DNA from: Bremerella sp. P1
GTDB taxonomy: Bacteria; Planctomycetota; Planctomycetia; Pirellulales; Pirellulaceae
DNA: 64,000 nt
Direction of reading: 5' to 3'
NCBI RefSeq assembly: GCF_028748185.1
Contig: NZ_CP118164.1
Location: 6,349,814 to 6,413,813, forward strand
The notes beneath the pieces are model-generated. The model did no database searches and was not told where the DNA came from. It saw only the letters and a list, made by a program, of their open reading frames with translations. Shown one piece after another: positions 1 to 8,148 of this stretch. A program made the position numbers and the translations under genes. Positions within the stretch are counted from its first letter, which is position 1; every line of letters begins with the position of its first letter.

Positions 1-2
1 AG

Positions 3-923
3 CTTGCCTTATGGACCACGACCGTTCAGGCCCGTCCGATGAACCTGCGGGCCAATCACAACCTTTCTCAGTACTTGCGACAGGCCGATCGGCTACCGGA
101 ACTTGAACAGATTCTGTTGCGATCGATTGCCTACTGTGAGCAGCATGGCTACGAATCCTTCCCGCTGCACGGCGACCTGGCTGAGACTTACGTCTACGCC
201 GGTCAATTCGACCAGGCGTACGAGCGTTTCCAACGAGCGTTGGAAGCCGCTCAGTCGCCACCTACGAAGATCAGCGAGTATCACACGCTGCTTCGCAATC
301 GAAAACTGGCCGAAACACGTACCAGTTTCGGAGCGCTGTTAGACCTGCTGCAGCGACCCGCCGAGGCTGCCAAGCAGTTCGATCAGGCGATTGAGCTCCG
401 TCCCGATGTGACGCAGTCGTACGTCATGGCCGGCGATGCCTATCGGAAGTCCGGCGATTTTGAAACGGCGCTTGTCCGCTGGAAAGAGGCCGTTCGACGT
501 GATCCTAAACGTGTCTCGGTTGCGCGTGACTACGCGATGCTACTTATCCAGCTAGGCCGTTACGACGAAGCGGCGAAGCGACTTCAGCAAATCACCAAGA
601 CGCAGCCGGATGACCTGCTTACGCAATTTCAGCTAGCCAGACTTGAGGCGGCGGCTCCGAGTGACAAAGTTCGCGATCCAGATTCGGCCATCAAACGATG
701 CGATCAACTCCTGCAGGCCCACCCTCAGCACGCGCTCGAAATTCAGCAGATTAAAGCGATGGCACTGGGCAACGGGGGACAGACGGACCAGGCAATCGCT
801 CTGCTTACCTCACTCAGTAAGCAGATATCCGACGCCGAGGTCCGGAAGGACCTCGACGCGATGATGACACGCTTTCAGCAAAAGCAAAAAGTCTTGCTGG
901 GTGGCGACGACACGAAGCGTTAA
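3..923 (+). CDS. TPR-repeat protein, C-terminal part (5' partial)
   Basis: The frame is open from the left edge of the window, so this is the C-terminal 306 residues of a longer protein; the first in-frame ATG, at 39, is probably internal. It consists of degenerate tetratricopeptide repeats with the A/G/Y spacing typical of TPR helices, for example around AETYVYAGQFDQAYERF, AKQFDQAIELRP and YAMLLIQLGRYDEAAKRL. The stretch before the first ATG (LWTTTVQARPMNLRANHNL) resembles the junction where a membrane glycosyltransferase-like domain meets its TPR tail, so the missing N-terminus may be a multi-pass membrane domain; that is inference. TPRs mediate protein-protein contacts. The last four bases overlap the stop codon of the convergent gene. 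Confidence 0.8.
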   Translation, partial: LALWTTTVQARPMNLRANHNLSQYLRQADRLPELEQILLRSIAYCEQHGYESFPLHGDLAETYVYAGQFDQAYERFQRALEAAQSPPTKISEYHTLLRNRKLAETRTSFGALLDLLQRPAEAAKQFDQAIELRPDVTQSYVMAGDAYRKSGDFETALVRWKEAVRRDPKRVSVARDYAMLLIQLGRYDEAAKRLQQITKTQPDDLLTQFQLARLEAAAPSDKVRDPDSAIKRCDQLLQAHPQHALEIQQIKAMALGNGGQTDQAIALLTSLSKQISDAEVRKDLDAMMTRFQQKQKVLLGGDDTKR

Positions 924-1999
924 GTCAAACGCTTAAGCTTCGACACGCGCCCGGTCGAGACCCACTCGGCAACAAAGATATCGCCATTGGGTCCGAAGCA
1001 CGCGTCGTGCGGATGCACGAACTTACCTTCGGTCCAGTTGTCCGGCTGCGTTCGCAGTGCCTTGTTGGACGTGACTCGCTTGACGTCATCACCTAGTTGG
1101 GCCAGGACGTTGTAGTCCTTGTCGACGATCGAAAGTCGTGCGTGAAGTTCCGGCACGATCATCCAATCGTTCCACGTATCGAGATTGGCAGGCAGCCCGA
1201 AGCCACTCACCGTGCTGAGATACTTCTGGTCTTTGTCGAATACCTGCAGCGTGTGATGGGCTCGGTCACACACGACCGTCTTCGGATTGGCTGCGTCGCG
1301 ACGATCGATCCAGATACCATGCGGCGTGGCAAAGGTTCCTTCCCCCTTTCCGGGACCGCCAAACTTTCCTTGCCAGTTGCCATCGTGGTCGTACTGATGG
1401 ACGTAGAAGGAACCATATCCGTCGGCCAGGTAAAAGCCGCCATCATCCAGGAAGGCGAAATTGGTCGGCATGAAGCGATCGCGGCCCCAAACCTTTTGCG
1501 GATTGGTCGCTTCCCCCTCGGCGTAGACCCCAGCTTCCATCGGGGCATACTTCTGCCAGACGGTCTCGCCTTGCTTGGTGAGCTTGGCGAACGACTTCAC
1601 TTGCTGATAGGCGCAGACGTAGAGGAATTCTTCGCCACCTTCTTTGCGAACTTCAATCCCGTGGCCGCCGCCCTGGAACTGCTCGCCAAAGGCCCGAATG
1701 AACTTGCCCTCCTTATCAAACACAAAGATGGAAGGGTGGTCCTTCAGGTCAGGATTCCCTTCATGGATCACGTAGAGGTTTTCTTCACTGTCGACGGCCA
1801 CATTATGGGTGGTCTGCCAGTGGTACTTATCCGGCAGGGACGGCCAACCGTGGGTAATCTCAAACTGGTACCCCTCAGGCCCGATGACCATTCGCGAGCC
1901 TGATTTGTCGCTCGCATGGACCGCAGGAGAGGGGAATAGACCAGTAGCAGCAAGAGTTAGGGCCGATCCGGCCAAAATAGCTTCGCGACGTGTAGGCAT
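920..1999 (-). CDS. Tat-exported NHL/six-bladed beta-propeller protein
   Basis: A 359-residue protein starting at the ATG at 1999, chosen because it begins directly with a twin-arginine signal (MPTRREAILAGSALTLAATG) ending near PAVHA; the longer open frame to 2101 has an unlike, non-conserved leader. The mature part has repeated propeller-blade motifs (NVAVDSEENLYVI, IFVFDKEGKFIRAFG, PHGIWIDRRD, VQVFDKD-like, PHDACFGPNGDIFVAEW), as in NHL-repeat and peptidyl-amidating-lyase-like propellers. In planctomycetes such proteins are exported and their ligands are mostly unknown. It overlaps the upstream TPR gene tail to tail by four bases. The fold is fairly certain; the substrate is not known. Confidence 0.8.
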   Translation of the reverse strand: MPTRREAILAGSALTLAATGLFPSPAVHASDKSGSRMVIGPEGYQFEITHGWPSLPDKYHWQTTHNVAVDSEENLYVIHEGNPDLKDHPSIFVFDKEGKFIRAFGEQFQGGGHGIEVRKEGGEEFLYVCAYQQVKSFAKLTKQGETVWQKYAPMEAGVYAEGEATNPQKVWGRDRFMPTNFAFLDDGGFYLADGYGSFYVHQYDHDGNWQGKFGGPGKGEGTFATPHGIWIDRRDAANPKTVVCDRAHHTLQVFDKDQKYLSTVSGFGLPANLDTWNDWMIVPELHARLSIVDKDYNVLAQLGDDVKRVTSNKALRTQPDNWTEGKFVHPHDACFGPNGDIFVAEWVSTGRVSKLKRLT

Positions 2000-2214
2000 G
2001 GGGTAGACTTGAAAAGATGGGGCGGAGAACCGTCGGCTGGGTAAGCCTGAACGCGGCCCAGATAGGGCAGGAAGTGACGATATTGCCTGTTCTACGCCCA
2101 ATTTGCACTAATCGCAAATGTTTTCTTGCGGCCAGTTTGGCGGCGAGGAATTGAAACCCTATAGCTTCCCAATTATCCTAAACTCCTTAATCGGGACTTC
2201 AGGAAACCCTCATT

Positions 2215-2406
2215 ATGCAAGATTTGCTCCTACTTCTACTTTCGATGGTCGCCTTTGCAGGCGGATTTCCAGGGGCTTGGTGGGTCGCTGACAAACAGCG
2301 TCCTGATAACGCCATCGGGATCTTCTTTGGTACCCTCGGCATGCTGATCGTCGGGGGAGCTGGTCTATTTGGCGTCGTGATTCTGGCTGCCAAGCAGTTT
2401 CAATAG
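2215..2406 (+). CDS. small two-helix membrane protein, hypothetical
   Basis: A 63-residue protein with two hydrophobic segments, about residues 1-21 (LLLLLLSMVAFAGGFPGAWW) and 35-58 (IGIFFGTLGMLIVGGAGLFG), joined by a short polar loop (ADKQRPDN). An AGGAAA sequence about nine bases before the ATG is a reasonable ribosome binding site. It stands alone between a minus-strand gene and the DUF1549 gene. No family is recognised. The case for a real gene rests on the membrane-like composition and the binding site. Confidence 0.55.
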   Translation: MQDLLLLLLSMVAFAGGFPGAWWVADKQRPDNAIGIFFGTLGMLIVGGAGLFGVVILAAKQFQ

Positions 2407-2544
2407 AGTCTCTGGGGCATTTCTTCGCCCGATCTGACATCCCAAACAGCTTGAATTAACCTGCTGCAAGTGGTAGGATCCTATTTCCTGCCCGAATTGC
2501 CAATTTGGCATTGGCATTTGTCCCTCTTCCCAGCAGCATCGGTT

Positions 2545-5500
2545 ATGTCCTGCGTATTTTCGCCAACGCGGTTGCTTTTTGCCCTCCTTTTTCTCAGCGT
2601 GAGCGCGTCGATTGGCGTTGCGGCTGACGAGGCAGTCGATTTCGCAACCCAGATTCGCCCGATCTTGTCGGATCGCTGTTTCCATTGTCATGGCCCCGAT
2701 CCAACCAGCCGGGCAGCTGACTTGCGTCTGGACGAACAGGATGCAGCGCACGACTACGCCATCGTGCCTGGCGATCCGGAAAGCAGTGAAGTCTTCCTGC
2801 GCCTGACCGATCACGATCCCGAAGTTCGCATGCCGCCGCCGGAATCGAATCGAACAGTCTCGAAGGCAGAGATCGAGCTGATTCGTCGCTGGATCGAACA
2901 AGGAGCCGAATACGACCAGCACTGGGCCTTCCAGCGAATTGAAAAGCCGAGCGTACCCGAGTTGGCCGACGATGACTGGTCGCGGAACGAGATCGACAAG
3001 TTCGTCCTGGCCAAGTTGCGCGAGGAAGGTGTTCAGCCCAACTCGGATGCCCAGCCGTGGCGAATCCTCCGCCGGGTATCGTTTGATCTGAATGGCCTGC
3101 CGCCGTCGCTCGAAGAACTCGACGCCTATCAGGCCGACCCCAGCGAAGAAAACTACCAGGCACACGTCGACCGGCTGCTCGCCTCGCATCACTACGGCGA
3201 GCGTCTGGCGGCCGAGTGGCTGGACGCCGCGAGGTACAGCGATACCTACGGGTACCAGGTCGATCGCGATCGTTACGTGTGGCCATGGCGTGATTGGGTC
3301 ATTCGGTCGTTGAATGCCAACATGCCGTACGACGAGTTCGTCACCCAGCAAATTGCGGGCGACCTGCTGCCGGAGGCGACTCAAGACACAATCCTCGCGA
3401 CCACCTTTTGTCGGCTACATCCCCAGAAGGTCGAAGGGGGAAGCATCCCCGAAGAGTTCCGCGTCGAGTATGTGGCCGACCGTTCGCAGACCGTGGCAAC
3501 GGCGTTTCTGGGCCTGACCATGGAGTGCTGCCGTTGTCACGACCACAAATACGATCCGCTCAGCCAACGCGAGTATTACCAGATGTTCGCGTTCTTCAAC
3601 AGCATTGATGAAGCAGGCCTGTATTCCTTCTTTACGCCATCGGTTCCCACACCGACGCTCCTACTGACCGACGAGGCCCAGGCCGCCAAGCTGAAAGATC
3701 TCGACCAAAAGGTAAGCGACCTGGAAGCGGCACTCTCCAAGCTCGAAATGCCCAAGGTGGGTGACGAAGAACTGAGCGTTACCGTCAACGAGCCGATCGA
3801 GAAGGTCGACTTCGAGGACGCGAAAGTGGGTGGCAACAAGTCGGTCGAAGGCCCGCAAGGCAAAGCGGTTCAATTGACCGGCGATGATGCGATCAATCTG
3901 AAACAGGGCAACTTCCAACGTCACCAACCGTTTTCGGTCTCGCTGTGGATGAACACGCCGGATGTGAAAGACCGAGCCGTGATCTTCCATCGCTCGCGAG
4001 CCTGGACCGACGCGGCCAGCCGCGGCTACGAACTTCTGCTGGAAGATGGCAAATTGAAGTGGTCGCTCATCCACTTCTGGCCAGGCAACGCGATCAGCAT
4101 CAAGGCCAAAGAAGAATTCCCGGTCGATACCTGGAAGCAAGTCGTTGTCACTTACGACGGCTCAAGCCGTGCCGATGGGCTGAAGATTTATGTCGATGGC
4201 AACTTGATCGAAACTGAAGTTGTTCGTGACAAGCTGACCAAGCAGATCACCGGCGGTGGTAACGATCATATCACGATTGGCGAACGTTTCCGTGATCGTG
4301 GTTTCACCCAGGGCATGGTCGACCAATTCGCCGTTTACGATCTGGAACTGACTTCGGCCGAAGTCGCGGTTGCCAGTGGCGCGACGCCTACGCCTGAGCA
4401 AGTGGCCCAGTACCGACTGCAGCGCCGCTACGATTCGTGGTCGGAGGCTAACACGAAGCTTTCCGAAGCACGCAAGGAGCGGAATCAAGCGTACGATCGA
4501 ACCAGCGAAATCATGGTCATGCGTGAGCTGGAATCGCCCCGGCCGACCTATCTATTGGCACGTGGCAACTATGACGCTCCGACCGATCCCGTCGAGCCCA
4601 AGACGCCTGAGGTGCTGCCGGCGTTTGAAGAAGGTTGGTCGCAAGACCGCCTGGGCCTGGCCAAGTGGATCGTCGATCGCGACAACCCGCTGACGGCTCG
4701 CGTGGCAGTGAATCGGTATTGGCAGCTGCTGATGGGAGAAGGCCTGGTACGCACGCCGGAAGACTTCGGTAACCAGGCCAGCCCACCCACGCATCCTGAA
4801 CTGTTGGACTGGCTTGCCGCCGACTTCATGGAGCACGGCTGGGACGTCAAACGATTACTTAAGCAAATCGTGACGTCGTCCACCTACCGCCAATCGTCCG
4901 AGGCCTCGGCAGAAATGATTCAACGTGATCCCGAAAACAAGCTGCTGGCGCGGAGCGGCAAGTTCCGTCTGTCGGCCGAAATGGTTCGTGACAACGCGCT
5001 GTTCACCAGCGGACTGCTGGTCGATCAAGTCGGTGGCCCTCCAGCGAAGCCGTACGAAGTCTCCAGTTCCTTCAAGCCAGTCAAGCACGACAGCGGCAAG
5101 GGACTCTATCGCCGTTCGCTCTACACGTTCTGGCAGCGGACCAGTCCCGCGCCGGCAATGATGACCTTTGACGCCTCAAAACGAGACGTATGCCAATTGA
5201 AGCGAGAACGCACGTCATCACCGCTTCAGGCGCTGGTACTGCTCAACGGTCCTCAGTATGTCGAAGCGGCCAAGATGTTGGCCGTCCGCGTGCTGAAAGA
5301 TGAGAAGCATGCGACGTCCGACAACGACAAAGTTCAAACCGTCTTTCGCTTGCTGACCAGCCGCGAGGCGAACGATCAGGAACTGGAACTGCTGTCCAAC
5401 TTGTTCGCTCAGCAAAAGACGCATTTCCAAGAACAGCCTGAGGCCGCTAAGAAACTGTTAGCCGCCGGCGAGGCAAAAGTTCCCGCTGATCTCGACGCTG

Positions 5501-5571
5501 CGGAAGTCGCAGCCCTTACGATCGTGGCCAATACGGTAATGAATTTCGACGGCAGCGTCACGCGTCGGTAA
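2545..5571 (+). CDS. planctomycete cytochrome / DUF1549 / LamG / DUF1553 protein
   Basis: A 1008-residue exported protein. The ATG at 2545 is preferred over the open ATG at 2470 because a signal peptide follows at once (RLLFALLFLSVSASIGVAADE). Domains in order: a planctomycete cytochrome-like domain with heme motif CFHCH near residues 45-49 and the MPPP..N motif; DUF1549, about 140-365, including a second CCRCH motif in MECCRCHDHKYDP; a concanavalin/LamG-type domain, about 455-610 (FSVSLWMNTPDV, KIYVDGNLIE); and DUF1553, about 695-960 (NPLTARVAVNRYWQ). Such proteins are nearly always followed by a DUF1501 gene, as here with an 18-base gap. Families are certain; the biochemical role (extracellular redox or polysaccharide handling) is not established. 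Confidence 0.93.
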   Translation: MSCVFSPTRLLFALLFLSVSASIGVAADEAVDFATQIRPILSDRCFHCHGPDPTSRAADLRLDEQDAAHDYAIVPGDPESSEVFLRLTDHDPEVRMPPPESNRTVSKAEIELIRRWIEQGAEYDQHWAFQRIEKPSVPELADDDWSRNEIDKFVLAKLREEGVQPNSDAQPWRILRRVSFDLNGLPPSLEELDAYQADPSEENYQAHVDRLLASHHYGERLAAEWLDAARYSDTYGYQVDRDRYVWPWRDWVIRSLNANMPYDEFVTQQIAGDLLPEATQDTILATTFCRLHPQKVEGGSIPEEFRVEYVADRSQTVATAFLGLTMECCRCHDHKYDPLSQREYYQMFAFFNSIDEAGLYSFFTPSVPTPTLLLTDEAQAAKLKDLDQKVSDLEAALSKLEMPKVGDEELSVTVNEPIEKVDFEDAKVGGNKSVEGPQGKAVQLTGDDAINLKQGNFQRHQPFSVSLWMNTPDVKDRAVIFHRSRAWTDAASRGYELLLEDGKLKWSLIHFWPGNAISIKAKEEFPVDTWKQVVVTYDGSSRADGLKIYVDGNLIETEVVRDKLTKQITGGGNDHITIGERFRDRGFTQGMVDQFAVYDLELTSAEVAVASGATPTPEQVAQYRLQRRYDSWSEANTKLSEARKERNQAYDRTSEIMVMRELESPRPTYLLARGNYDAPTDPVEPKTPEVLPAFEEGWSQDRLGLAKWIVDRDNPLTARVAVNRYWQLLMGEGLVRTPEDFGNQASPPTHPELLDWLAADFMEHGWDVKRLLKQIVTSSTYRQSSEASAEMIQRDPENKLLARSGKFRLSAEMVRDNALFTSGLLVDQVGGPPAKPYEVSSSFKPVKHDSGKGLYRRSLYTFWQRTSPAPAMMTFDASKRDVCQLKRERTSSPLQALVLLNGPQYVEAAKMLAVRVLKDEKHATSDNDKVQTVFRLLTSREANDQELELLSNLFAQQKTHFQEQPEAAKKLLAAGEAKVPADLDAAEVAALTIVANTVMNFDGSVTRR

Positions 5572-5589
5572 CACGGAGCTAGAGAACCC

Positions 5590-6984
5590 ATGATCACACG
5601 ACGACAAGTCCTACAGTCATCCGCTTGGGGTTTTGGTGGTTTGGCGCTGGGCCAGCTGATGGCTTCCCAGTCGTCGGCCGCTGATGGCGTGCTCACCAAG
5701 CTGCATCACACGCCCAAAGCGAAGCGGGTCATTTTCCTGTTTCAGGCCGGTGGTCCGTCTCAGCTCGACCTTTTCGATAACAAGCCACTACTGGTAGAAA
5801 AGCACGGCGAGCAGCTGCCGGCGTCAGTGCGTGGCGAACAACGGCTGACCGGAATGAGCGGCAACCAGTCGAGCATCCCGCTGGTTGGGTCGCCATTCAA
5901 GTTCGAGCAACACGGGCAAAGCGGCACGTGGATGAGCGAATTGCTGCCGCACACCGCAAAGATGGTCGACGACATCAGCGTCATCCGTTCGGCCCATACC
6001 GAAGCGATCAATCACGGGCCTGGCGTGACCTATTTTCAAACTGGTTCGCAGATCCCTGGGCGTCCCTGTATCGGGTCGTGGATGAGCTACGGGCTCGGTA
6101 GCGAGAACGAGAACCTGCCGGGGTTCGTTGTCCTGGTGACGAAAGACAAGGGGGGCCAGCCACTGGCCGCTCGACTGTGGGGCAATGGGTTCCTGCCATC
6201 TCATCATCAAGGCGTCCAGTTCCGCAGTGGGAGCGATCCGGTTCTCTACTTGAACAGCCCCGAGGGAATCGATCGCTCGAGTCGTGAGAATGCCCTGGCG
6301 AGCCTGGATCAGCTGCATAAGCTTCAGTCTTCCGACGCGTTAATCGATACGCGCATTCGCCAATACGAACTGGCGTTTCGCATGCAGTCGTCGATTCCTG
6401 ATGTGACCAACATTGCTTCCGAACCGGATCACATTCTCGATATGTACGGTCCCGATGCCCGTAACCCGGGCACCTTCGCCGCGAACTGCCTATTGGCCCG
6501 TCGACTGGCCGAGAAGAACGTCCGTTTCATTCAGCTTTATCACCAAGGCTGGGACCACCACGGCGGTCTGCCTGGTGCCATCAAGCGGCAGTGCAAAGAG
6601 ACCGATCAACCGACGGCCGCACTGCTGCAAGACTTAAAGCAGCGGGGCATGCTCGATGACACGCTTGTCATATGGGGTGGTGAATTTGGCCGCACCAACT
6701 ACTGCCAAGGTAAGCTCGGAGGGAGCAACTTCGGCCGCGATCACCACGGTCGATGCTTCAGCGTCTGGATGGCCGGTGGTGGCATCAAGGGCGGCGTCAC
6801 CGTGGGTGAGACCGATGAGTACGGCTTCAACATCGTCGATCAGCCGATTCACATTCATGACCTGCAAGCGACGATCCTGCATGTGATGGGGATCGATCAC
6901 GAGCGGCTCACGTTCCGCCATCAAGGTCGAGCATTTCGCCTGACCGATGTTCATGGGCACGTGGTGAAGCCGATCCTGGCCTAG
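5590..6984 (+). CDS. DUF1501 Tat-exported protein
   Basis: A 464-residue protein with an N-terminal twin-arginine signal (MITRRQVLQSSAWGFGGLALG) and the DUF1501 fold, related to alkaline-phosphatase-like sulfatases. Visible family motifs are FLFQAGGPSQLDLFDNKP, SIPLVGSPFKF, the His-rich YHQGWDHHGGL, and VIWGGEFGRTNYCQG near the C-terminus. It lies 18 bases after the DUF1549/DUF1553 gene and is certainly co-transcribed with it. The pair is a planctomycete hallmark, and export through Tat suggests a cofactor is bound before secretion. The substrate is unknown. Confidence 0.93.
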   Translation: MITRRQVLQSSAWGFGGLALGQLMASQSSAADGVLTKLHHTPKAKRVIFLFQAGGPSQLDLFDNKPLLVEKHGEQLPASVRGEQRLTGMSGNQSSIPLVGSPFKFEQHGQSGTWMSELLPHTAKMVDDISVIRSAHTEAINHGPGVTYFQTGSQIPGRPCIGSWMSYGLGSENENLPGFVVLVTKDKGGQPLAARLWGNGFLPSHHQGVQFRSGSDPVLYLNSPEGIDRSSRENALASLDQLHKLQSSDALIDTRIRQYELAFRMQSSIPDVTNIASEPDHILDMYGPDARNPGTFAANCLLARRLAEKNVRFIQLYHQGWDHHGGLPGAIKRQCKETDQPTAALLQDLKQRGMLDDTLVIWGGEFGRTNYCQGKLGGSNFGRDHHGRCFSVWMAGGGIKGGVTVGETDEYGFNIVDQPIHIHDLQATILHVMGIDHERLTFRHQGRAFRLTDVHGHVVKPILA

Positions 6985-7005
6985 ATGGCGTGTCGGGAGA
7001 AACTA

Positions 7006-7138
7006 GCCACAGAGGAAAGAAAGAGCAACCTCGGATTACGCGGATGAACGCAGATTCGCAGAGCCTGGTGTTCTCAGCCCTTCTTAGCGTGCCATGACAC
7101 AGAGTCCACTTCTCGGTGAACTCTGTGTGCTCTGTGGC
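7006..7138. repeat. intergenic inverted repeats, possible dispersed element
   Basis: GCCACAGAG at 7006-7014 is repeated in inverse as CTCTGTGGC at 7130-7138. Inside lies a hairpin, ACACAGAGT (7097-7105) with ACTCTGTGT (7120-7128). Between them is a GATTACGCGGATGAACGCAGAT-like stretch from about 7035. Motifs of this kind recur between genes in planctomycetes and verrucomicrobia as far as I recall; only one copy is in this window. It may also end transcription of the convergent DUF1501 and ndk genes. Confidence 0.5.
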
Positions 7139-7144
7139 AAACGA

Positions 7145-7603
7145 CTACTCGTCGTCGGCCCGCATCCACGGGGTCAGGACGGGTGCGTGCTCGAGGATCT
7201 CTTCGGCGTTGAAGTAGAGATCGATTTCACGCTTCGAGGCTTCTTCGCCGTCCGATGCGTGGACCAGGTTCATCTGGCGGCTGCTGCTGAAGTCGCCGCG
7301 AATGGTTCCCGGGGCAGCCTTCAAACCGCTGGTGGCACCCAGCATGTCGCGAACGACTTGAATCGCTTCCAGGCCTTCCAGAACCATCGCCACGACAGGG
7401 GCGGCGGTGATGAACGATTCCAAGCCAGGGTAAAACGGCTTGCTGACATGCTCTGCGTAGTGCTGCTTTGCCAGATCAGGGGTGATCCGGATCAACTTCA
7501 TCGCAATGATGTTCAGCCCTTTGTCTTCGAATCGGTTAATGACGCGGCCAATCAGGCGGCGTTCGACACAGTCAGGCTTCAGAAGAACGAGCGTACGTTG
7601 CAT
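7145..7603 (-). CDS. ndk: nucleoside diphosphate kinase
   Basis: A 152-residue enzyme that transfers the gamma-phosphate of ATP to other (d)NDPs through a phospho-histidine. The ATG at 7603 gives the canonical N-terminus (MQRTLVLLKPDCVERRLIG); the open frame seven codons further upstream adds non-conserved residues. Family motifs present: LLKPD, RFEDKG, the catalytic His in NLVHASD, and KREIDLYF. The usual GSDS after the His is ASDG here, a mild change. It is convergent with the DUF1501 gene and followed on the same strand side by a small secreted protein gene; no operon partner is clear. Confidence 0.96.
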   Translation of the reverse strand: MQRTLVLLKPDCVERRLIGRVINRFEDKGLNIIAMKLIRITPDLAKQHYAEHVSKPFYPGLESFITAAPVVAMVLEGLEAIQVVRDMLGATSGLKAAPGTIRGDFSSSRQMNLVHASDGEEASKREIDLYFNAEEILEHAPVLTPWMRADDE

Positions 7604-7694
7604 TGCGTTAAACTCCGGGATCATATGTGAGAAGGCGGATTCTAGCGAATTCGCAGACTCTGCTCAACCAGGAGACGTCGCCGCACGCGCGAAC

Positions 7695-8009
7695 TTAATT
7701 CGATTTTGGGAGGATAATAACCGGCGCACTACTGCTGACGGCCGTGACGTTCTGCTTGGCAGGCGTCGGCACTTGTTCTTCCATCGCCGGCATGGGGGCC
7801 TCGTAAGCCGGATAATAGGGCTGGTACGAGGACAACTGCATGGCATGCTTGGTCGGACGGTTCCAGGGATCCCCCTTCGAGTGATATCCGTCACTCCAAA
7901 ACTCGCCGCAGTACCGCATCAATGCGTTCCAGCCCGCTTCGGCCGGCATCGGAGCGGCGACGAATCCAAGTAGCAATAGCGCTGCCGTTAGGTAGATTTT
8001 CTTTGTCAC
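7695..8009 (-). CDS. small secreted protein, hypothetical
   Basis: About 104 residues. A GTG start at 8009 is preferred: GGAG lies eight bases upstream and the product then begins with a clean signal peptide (TKKIYLTAALLLLGFVAAP, cleavage near AEA). An ATG at 8024 would add five residues. The mature part is short, rich in Pro, Tyr and Trp (YCGEFWSDGYH, YQPYYPAYEAP) and low in complexity toward the C-terminus. No family is recognised. The gap to ndk is about 90 bases. Confidence 0.6.
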   Translation of the reverse strand: MTKKIYLTAALLLLGFVAAPMPAEAGWNALMRYCGEFWSDGYHSKGDPWNRPTKHAMQLSSYQPYYPAYEAPMPAMEEQVPTPAKQNVTAVSSSAPVIILPKSN

Positions 8010-8072
8010 GTCATCCGCTCCCATGCAATAACTGGCACCTTCTCAAAAGTGGTTCCAGCATCACTTATCGAC

Positions 8073-8097
8073 GCACTGCTGGCAGTGCAAGCAGTGC
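8073..8097. repeat. GC-rich hairpin between M16 operon and small secreted gene
   Basis: GCACTGC (8073-8079) and GCAGTGC (8082-8088) form a perfect palindrome, and a second GCAGTGC follows at 8091-8097 before a run of T. Either arm can pair with the first. It sits between two minus-strand genes, after the end of the M16 pair, and could act as a transcription end or be one copy of a dispersed intergenic repeat. Confidence 0.45.
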
Positions 8098-8148
8098 TTT
8101 TGGGGGCATCTGGCTGAAAGTCGGTTCCATTGATGACGGCTGATCGAG

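Noticed and set aside
1097-1903. Long plus-strand open frame opposite the beta-propeller gene
   Set aside because: It has no domain or binding site and mirrors the codon pattern of a well-supported minus-strand gene; such shadows are common in this moderately GC-rich DNA.
2365-3384. 339-codon minus-strand frame opposite the DUF1549 gene
   Set aside because: It is antisense to a clear family member and has no recognisable motif.
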